Source: an uncultured Christensenellaceae bacterium (GTDB lineage Bacteria; Bacillota; Clostridia; Christensenellales; UBA3700). Taken from it: DNA of 17,975 nt. Below are positions 13,333 to 17,975 of the stretch, in pieces. Positions within the stretch are counted from its first letter, which is position 1; each line of letters starts with the position of its first letter. Under the pieces are notes generated by a model, which saw only the letters and a list, made by a program, of their open reading frames with translations, was not told the origin of the DNA and did no database searches. The position numbers and the translations under genes were made by a program. Location: contig CAJUOK010000028.1 of assembly GCA_910588015.1 (NCBI GenBank), positions 1-17,975 of the forward strand, read 5' to 3'.

Positions 13333-15093
13333 ATGTCAAATCTTTATCCGTACTTGAAAAAATATAAAAAACATCTTGTTCTCGGACCGATATTCAAACT
13401 TTTAGAAGCTATATTCGAACTTATTGTTCCATACGTTATGGCGCAACTTATAGACGTGGGACTCAACGGTCGCGACAAAATATATATTCTTAAAATGGGC
13501 GGAGTTCTCGTATTGCTCGCAGCAGTCGGATTAGCCGCCGCTCTGTTTTGCCAATACGTTGCTTCTCGCTGTTCGCAAGGCTTCGGCACAGAACTGCGCA
13601 ACGTGCTGTTTTATCATATCAATACTCTGTCGATGAGCAATAGCGACGAATACGGAGTTTCGTCAATGGTCACGCGCTTTAACAGCGATATAAATCAAGT
13701 GCAGCTCGGCGTTGCAATGCTCATAAGACTTGCCATAAGAGCGCCTTTTCTCGTTATCGGCGCGACTGTTTCGGCAATCATACTCAAACCTTCTATGTGT
13801 TGGATATTCCTCGTAGCCGCGCCGCTGGTTGCGCTGGCGCTATGGCTGATAATGTCCAAGACTTTGCCCGTATATACAAAAAATCAAAAGAAACTCGACA
13901 AAATAACATCCATAGCGAGAGAAGACCTCAACGGAATGAGAGTCGTGCGCGCTTTTACCGAACAGGAACGAGAACAAAAACGTTTTGAATATTCCACGCA
14001 AGACTATGCAAAAAGCGTAATTGCTATCGGACGCATATCGGCGCTGCTCAACCCGCTGTCGTTTTTGATAATCAATCTGGCAATAGTCGCGTTGCTATAT
14101 TTCGGCGCAAACAAGATAAACACAGGCTCGCTCACGCAAGGCGAATTGGTCGCCTTCATCAACTATATGACGCAAATATCTTTGGCTCTCGTCGTGCTTG
14201 CCAACGTGATGGTGCTGTTTTCAAAGTCATACGCTTCGGCAAAGCGCGTAAGCGAACTCCTTGCCACGCAATCCGCAGTTAAGGACCAAGCGCAAGAAGA
14301 CATCTCTGCTATAGAAGGCGCGCCTGCCATCTCATTTAAGGAAGTATCTTTTAAATACGGAGACGGTTCCCCCGCTCTCAAGAATTTGTCCGTCGATATT
14401 CAAAAAGGCGAGACCGTCGGCATTATAGGCGGCACAGGCAGCGGCAAATCTACGCTCGTCAATCTGTTGCCTAGATTTTACGACGTTTCGCAAGGAGCTA
14501 TAGAAATAGACGGCGTGGATATCAAAAAGTATCCGCTTAGGCAGTTGCGCGGAAAAATAGGACTTGTGCCTCAACAAGCCGTGCTCTTCAGCGGCACAAT
14601 ACGCTCCAATATGAAATGGCGAAAAGAGGACGCAAGCGACGAAGAAATAATATCCGCTTTGAAAATTGCGCAGGCATATGATTTCGTATCGCAAAAGAGC
14701 GACGGTATCGACTCGCAAGTTCAGCAAAAGGGAAAGAACTTCTCTGGCGGTCAAAGGCAAAGGCTATCTATCGCAAGAGCGCTTGTAGGCAATCCCGAAA
14801 TTTTAATACTAGACGACAGTATGAGCGCTCTCGACTTTGCGACGGACCTCGCATTGCGAAAAGCACTAAACGAACAACTGCCTGAAGAAACAACAAAAAT
14901 AATAATATCGCAACGCGCGACTTCTATAAAAAACGCCGACAAAATAATAGTTTTGGATAAAGGCGATGCGGTCGGCATCGGCAAACACGAAGCGCTTTTG
15001 AAGGATTGCGATATTTATCGCGAAATTTTTGAGTCGCAACAAAAAACCGCCAAAGAACTCACGGAAAATGCGGAGGTCAAAGATGAAGACTAA
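13333..15093 (+). CDS. ABC exporter half-transporter, subunit with degenerate ATP site
   Basis: 586 residues. ATG 13333 is chosen over an upstream in-frame ATG (13258) because AAAGGAAAGG (13317-13326) precedes it and family members begin near this point; 13258 also falls in the predicted promoter. A six-helix membrane domain (about 15-310) is fused to an ATPase domain (about 335-570). Walker A is GGTGSGKST (366-374) and the signature is FSGGQ (470-474), both normal. The Walker B catalytic Glu is Asp (LDDSMSALD, D495) and the switch His is Gln (ISQRAT, Q527). This pattern marks the non-hydrolysing partner of heterodimeric exporters such as BmrC/BmrD, LmrCD and TM287/288. It forms one unit with the following gene. 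Substrate is unknown; drugs, lipids or peptides are all possible. Confidence 0.93.
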   Translation: MSNLYPYLKKYKKHLVLGPIFKLLEAIFELIVPYVMAQLIDVGLNGRDKIYILKMGGVLVLLAAVGLAAALFCQYVASRCSQGFGTELRNVLFYHINTLSMSNSDEYGVSSMVTRFNSDINQVQLGVAMLIRLAIRAPFLVIGATVSAIILKPSMCWIFLVAAPLVALALWLIMSKTLPVYTKNQKKLDKITSIAREDLNGMRVVRAFTEQEREQKRFEYSTQDYAKSVIAIGRISALLNPLSFLIINLAIVALLYFGANKINTGSLTQGELVAFINYMTQISLALVVLANVMVLFSKSYASAKRVSELLATQSAVKDQAQEDISAIEGAPAISFKEVSFKYGDGSPALKNLSVDIQKGETVGIIGGTGSGKSTLVNLLPRFYDVSQGAIEIDGVDIKKYPLRQLRGKIGLVPQQAVLFSGTIRSNMKWRKEDASDEEIISALKIAQAYDFVSQKSDGIDSQVQQKGKNFSGGQRQRLSIARALVGNPEILILDDSMSALDFATDLALRKALNEQLPEETTKIIISQRATSIKNADKIIVLDKGDAVGIGKHEALLKDCDIYREIFESQQKTAKELTENAEVKDED

Positions 15094-16843
15094 AAATCAA
15101 AAAACATTATTCAGACTTATCGGCTATACCAAACCGTATGCGCCGCTAATCGTAATTTCCTTCGTCAGCTCTATTTTGAGCGTAGCAGTCTCAATACTTA
15201 TTCCGCTTATGACAGGTTATGCAATTGACAGTATGATTGAAGGCGCGGTTGATTTTGACAAAGTATTCAAATATATTTATATCATAGCCGCAATGATAGC
15301 GGTTGGCTCAATAGCGCAGTGGACGCTGTCGGCAAGCGTCAATTCTCTCACTTGCAAAACGGTGCGCAACATACGCAATCAACTTTTTGAGCATATCAAC
15401 AACTTGCCGCTCAAATATATAGATTCGCAGCGTCAAGGCGATATTATAGCTCGCATATCAAGCGATATAGACCAAGTGTCCGAAGGATTGTTGCAGGGCT
15501 TTACCCAACTGTTCAGCGGGGTGCTGACTATTGCCGCAACTTTGGGTATACTCTTTTATATCAATTGGATTGTAGCTTTAGTCGTACTCGTGCTCACTCC
15601 CCTTTCGCTTTTTGTAGCGGCGTTTATCACGAGACGTTCGCACAGTACGTTTGCGGCTCAAGCGGTCAAACGCGGTGAAATAAGCGGTTATGTGGAGGAG
15701 ATTTTTACGGGCAGAAACTTAATTCAAGCTTTTTGTCAAGAAAATCTTTGCCAAAAAGATTTTGAAAAACTCAATAAAGAACTCTATGATTGCGGCTTTA
15801 AATCGCAATTCTACGGCGCTTTGATAAATCCGTGCACAAGATTCGTCAACAATCTCGTATACGCAAGCGTAGGCGTTGTGGGCGCTATTATATCGCTTTG
15901 GGCAGGCTCTCCCAAAACTCTTTCGGCAGGTATATTGGCGACTTGCCTCACCTATGCCAATCAATATACAAAGCCGTTTAATGAAATTACCGGAGTCATC
16001 ACGGAAATACAGTCGGCGGTCGCGGCGTCAAAGCGTATATTCTCATTGTTGGACCAAGACGTAGAAGAAAGCGACGCTCAAAACGAAAAACTTGAAAATT
16101 GCGACGGCACGCTTGATATTCAAAACGTAAGCTTTAGATATGTCGACAACAAACCTTTGATAGAAAATCTCAATTTAAACGTCACTCAAGGTCAAAAAAT
16201 TGCTATAGTCGGTCCGACAGGTTGCGGAAAAACAACTCTTATAAATCTGCTTATGAGATTTTACGACGTCAACTCGGGTTGCATTTCTATGTCGGGCAAA
16301 GATATTAGGAAAATAACCAGAACAAGTCTGCGCGACAGCTACGGTATGGTACTGCAAGACAGTTGGCTCTTTAAAGGCTCGATAAAGGACAATATTGCTT
16401 ATGGCAAACAAGACGCGTCGCTAGAAGAAATCATAAAAGCCGCGCAGCTTGCGGGAGCGGACGATTTTATTGAGAAATTCCCCGATAAATACGACGCAAT
16501 GCTGACGGAAAACGGCGACAACCTTTCGCAGGGACAAAAACAGTTGCTGTGTATTGCCCGTATAATGCTCACTCACCCGCCAATGCTTATACTTGACGAA
16601 GCAACTTCGTCGATTGATACCCGAACGGAAATAAAAATCCAAGAGGCATTTTATCGCATTATGCAAGGCAGAACTTCGTTTATTGTCGCCCACAGACTTT
16701 CGACAATAAGAGAATGCGACGTTATACTCGTAATGAAAGACGGCAATATAATAGAACAAGGCAATCACGAAGAATTACTCGGCAAAAAAGGTTTTTACTA
16801 CGAGCTTTATAATTCTCAATTTGCCAATAGTAGCGCTTCTTGA
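15083..16843 (+). CDS. ABC exporter half-transporter, catalytic-site subunit
   Basis: 586 residues. ATG 15083 overlaps the end of the previous gene by 11 nt and has GGAGG (15072-15076) 6 nt upstream, so the pair is probably translationally coupled. A longer start at 15029 would lie deep in the previous gene and adds a basic extension foreign to the family. The layout is a six-helix membrane domain (about 15-320) and an ATPase domain (about 345-575). Walker A is GPTGCGKTT (377-385), Walker B is ILDEATSSID with catalytic E506, and the switch is H537 (VAHRLST). The signature is LSQGQ (481-485), deviating from LSGGQ. It is therefore the complement of its partner: its Walker motifs with the partner's FSGGQ make the one competent ATP site. 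It ends in TGA. Confidence 0.94.
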   Translation: MKTKNQKTLFRLIGYTKPYAPLIVISFVSSILSVAVSILIPLMTGYAIDSMIEGAVDFDKVFKYIYIIAAMIAVGSIAQWTLSASVNSLTCKTVRNIRNQLFEHINNLPLKYIDSQRQGDIIARISSDIDQVSEGLLQGFTQLFSGVLTIAATLGILFYINWIVALVVLVLTPLSLFVAAFITRRSHSTFAAQAVKRGEISGYVEEIFTGRNLIQAFCQENLCQKDFEKLNKELYDCGFKSQFYGALINPCTRFVNNLVYASVGVVGAIISLWAGSPKTLSAGILATCLTYANQYTKPFNEITGVITEIQSAVAASKRIFSLLDQDVEESDAQNEKLENCDGTLDIQNVSFRYVDNKPLIENLNLNVTQGQKIAIVGPTGCGKTTLINLLMRFYDVNSGCISMSGKDIRKITRTSLRDSYGMVLQDSWLFKGSIKDNIAYGKQDASLEEIIKAAQLAGADDFIEKFPDKYDAMLTENGDNLSQGQKQLLCIARIMLTHPPMLILDEATSSIDTRTEIKIQEAFYRIMQGRTSFIVAHRLSTIRECDVILVMKDGNIIEQGNHEELLGKKGFYYELYNSQFANSSAS

Positions 16844-16861
16844 TTGGGTATTGCAAGCATT

Positions 16862-16883
16862 AAATCAAAACAGTTGATTTTTT
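16862..16883 (+). terminator. Weak hairpin after the ABC operon
   Basis: AAATCAA (16862-16868) and TTGATTT (16874-16880) enclose a 5-nt loop and are followed by TTT. The AT-only stem would be weak. Its right arm contains the -35 box of the next promoter, so its role as a terminator is uncertain. Confidence 0.35.
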
Positions 16884-16902
16884 GTCAACGCATATGTATA
16901 AT
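16874..16902 (+). promoter_or_regulatory. Predicted promoter of ilvN
   Basis: TTGATT (16874-16879) and TATAAT (16897-16902) are separated by 17 bp. Transcription would start near 16909, about 24 nt before ATG 16933. There is no room for a leader peptide or T-box. Confidence 0.65.
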
Positions 16903-16932
16903 GTATTATAAAGAAATCGCGAGGATATGAAT

Positions 16933-17433
16933 ATGAAAAACGTAATCTCAATAGTAGTAAAAAACAATTCCAGCGTACTTGCAAGAATTTCCTCTCTTTT
17001 CGGAAGAAGAGGATTTAATATAGATTCACTGTCGGTCAGCGCAACCGACGACCCGCATATTTCGAGAATCACCGTTGTCGCGCAAAGCGACGAAAGCGGT
17101 CTTGCGCAAATTATCAGTCAAACAAAAAAATTGCAAGAAACAATAAGCGTACAGGCGTTGGATGAAAATAAAAGCGTTTTCAGAGAGCTTTCGCTCGTAA
17201 AAATCCTCACCGCCAACGGCAATTTCTTTGATAAATTCGTTATAGAACAATGCGACAAATTCGGCGCAATAGTCGTCGACGTGACGGAAAAGTCTATGAT
17301 TATCGAGCTTACTGGCACGTCTGACAAAATAGACTTGTTTATGTCTGCCCTTTCCGACAATCAAAAAGCCAAAGGCTTTGTAATTTCTAAAGTTTGCAGA
17401 ACTGGTATAACTGCAATCGAAAGAGGCGTTTAA
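16933..17433 (+). CDS. ilvN: Acetolactate synthase small (regulatory) subunit
   Basis: 166 residues, normal for the IlvN/IlvH family. It regulates acetohydroxyacid synthase, the first common step of branched-chain amino acid synthesis, and mediates valine feedback inhibition through its ACT domain. The ACT domain is at residues 1-75 (NNSSVLARISSLFGRRGFNIDSLSV is reduced here to its key parts SVLARIS and RRGFNIDSL), followed by the C-terminal domain (ANGNFFDKFVIEQCDKFGA, TGTSDKIDLFM). I chose ATG 16933 because GAGG at 16921-16924 is 8 nt away; the in-frame ATG 16927 is only 2 nt from it. The gene is alone, with its own promoter and terminator. No catalytic subunit (ilvB) or other ilv/leu gene is in the window, which is unusual because the two subunits are normally adjacent. 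Confidence 0.93.
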   Translation: MKNVISIVVKNNSSVLARISSLFGRRGFNIDSLSVSATDDPHISRITVVAQSDESGLAQIISQTKKLQETISVQALDENKSVFRELSLVKILTANGNFFDKFVIEQCDKFGAIVVDVTEKSMIIELTGTSDKIDLFMSALSDNQKAKGFVISKVCRTGITAIERGV

Positions 17434-17472
17434 TCCAAGATTATTTTTAATTCGTATCGCAAAAAACAGTTG

Positions 17473-17501
17473 CGGCTTACCTTTTACGGTAAGCCGTTTT
17501 T
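17473..17501 (+). terminator. Terminator of ilvN
   Basis: CGGCTTACC (17473-17481) pairs perfectly with GGTAAGCCG (17488-17496) around a 6-nt loop, followed by TTTTT. It lies 39 nt past the ilvN stop. The sequence from 17502 to 17607 is AT-rich spacer in which I see no gene. Confidence 0.88.
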
Positions 17502-17607
17502 AATAGCTAAGACGTCCTATCTATAGTCAATGTATCATATGGTTTCTGTCTTAATAACGGATAATATAGTCGGGTGCCCTATATAGAGAATTCTTATATT
17601 CAACAAT

Positions 17608-17691
17608 GTCATTTCGACTGAAGCATAGCGTAAGGAGAAATCTCAATCCGTTTGAGATATTACGACTCCACTGCGTTACGCTCAATATGAC
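17608..17691. repeat. Palindromic intergenic repeat, copy 1
   Basis: The unit opens with GTCATTTCGACTGAAGC and AGGAGAAATCT and closes with ACTCCACTGCGTTACGCTC and ATATGAC, which is an imperfect palindrome. At its centre TCTCAA (17641-17646) pairs with TTGAGA (17652-17657). The same left and right arms recur in copy 2. Units of this kind (GTCATTTCGAC...GGAGAAATCT) are known as dispersed intergenic repeats in several bacterial groups. Confidence 0.75.
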
Positions 17692-17731
17692 GAAAAAATA
17701 AGTAAGTTTAAATGAATATCTTATGCTATAT

Positions 17732-17814
17732 GTCATTTCGACCAAGCGTAGCGCGTGGAGAAATCTAATTCATCTTTAATATGTATTAGACCTCTCCACT
17801 ACGGTCGAGGTGAC
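17732..17814. repeat. Palindromic intergenic repeat, copy 2
   Basis: It opens with GTCATTTCGACCAAGCGTAG and GTGGAGAAATCTAAT and closes with CTCTCCACTACGGTCGAGG and TGAC. The centre pairs TCTAAT (17764-17769) with ATTAGA (17785-17790). It is the same family as copy 1, at an offset of 124 bp and in the same orientation, with different central sequence but conserved arms. Confidence 0.75.
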
Positions 17815-17820
17815 AAAAAA

Positions 17821-17874
17821 CTACGCTCAAAACGACTTATTGATTTTGTCGTTCCGAGCGTAGTCGAGAAATCT
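17821..17874. repeat. Rearranged half-units of the intergenic repeat
   Basis: CTACGCTCAAAACGAC (17821-17836) matches a right arm, and GTCGTTCCGAGCGTAG (17848-17863) continuing to TCGAGAAATCT (to 17874) matches a left arm. The two pair with each other at 14 of 16 positions, forming an inside-out hairpin. The order right-then-left suggests fusion of two incomplete units. It ends 11 bp before the stop of the next gene and may also end that gene's transcript. Confidence 0.6.
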
Positions 17875-17885
17875 ATTCAATTTAT

Positions 17886-17975
17886 TTATCTCATTGCCTT
17901 TTGTTCTTTAAGATATTCCGCATATCTCTCTATCTGGTCTTCTCTCAAGTCTATCATCTCTTTGGCTGTCGCATA
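17886..17975 (-). CDS. C-terminal end of an unrecognised gene
   Basis: An open minus-strand frame enters from the right edge and ends at TAA (17888-17886). The last 29 residues are visible, ending KEQKAMR. They are strongly charged with heptad-like spacing (KEMIDLREDQIERYAEYLKE), consistent with an amphipathic helix or coiled coil. Codon use matches the neighbours. The fragment is too short to name. The repeat cluster follows the stop directly. Confidence 0.6.
   Translation of the reverse strand, partial: YATAKEMIDLREDQIERYAEYLKEQKAMR

Noticed and set aside
15029..15082. Upstream start that would lengthen the second ABC subunit by 18 residues
   Set aside because: It lies inside the previous gene, and GGAGG at 15072-15076 points to ATG 15083.
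17551..17745. 64-residue minus-strand frame in the repeat cluster
   Set aside because: It runs through the palindromic repeat units, has no ribosome binding site, and looks like chance.

Overview
The window looks like a low-to-medium GC chromosome piece from an anaerobic Firmicute, probably an uncultured gut clostridium of the Christensenellales/Clostridia type. The reasons are: consensus sigma-A promoters, AGGAG-type ribosome binding sites, U-tailed hairpin terminators, the standard code (TGA is used as a stop), a GH38 glycan-degrading enzyme, and a very large surface protein built from GLUG, InlB and MBG-like modules. This placement is inferred from gene content; no rRNA or tRNA is present.

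Layout. Positions 1-5659 (minus strand) hold one uninterrupted reading frame that runs off the left edge (at least 1886 residues). It has a signal or anchor segment, a beta-helix/GLUG-like region, Ig-like and InlB-repeat modules, a row of MBG-like modules, membrane segments, and a tail that ends in EKIVE/VPVE tandem repeats. Its apparent promoter lies inside a pair of 22-bp inverted repeats (5749-5873), which looks like an invertible (phase-variable) promoter. After a terminator hairpin comes a GH38 alpha-mannosidase (5993-8935, minus) with a consensus promoter. It is divergent from an unrecognised lipoprotein gene (9136-10161, plus) that ends in a strong terminator.

Positions 10176-11234 contain a flavodoxin-fold, possibly iron-sulfur, flavoprotein gene (minus). 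It is bracketed by short inverted repeats and sits beside a 77-bp palindromic repeat element. Next is glutamine-dependent NAD synthetase nadE (11249-13156, minus). Divergent from it is a two-gene operon for a heterodimeric ABC exporter (13333-15093 and 15083-16843, plus; 11-nt overlap), with the asymmetric ATP sites typical of such pairs. A lone acetolactate synthase regulatory subunit gene, ilvN (16933-17433, plus), follows with its own promoter and terminator. The right end (17608-17874) is a cluster of palindromic intergenic repeats, followed by the last 29 codons of an unrecognised minus-strand gene.

The genes do not form one pathway. Most are ordinary housekeeping or transport functions. 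The part most worth following up is the giant surface protein together with its candidate promoter switch.
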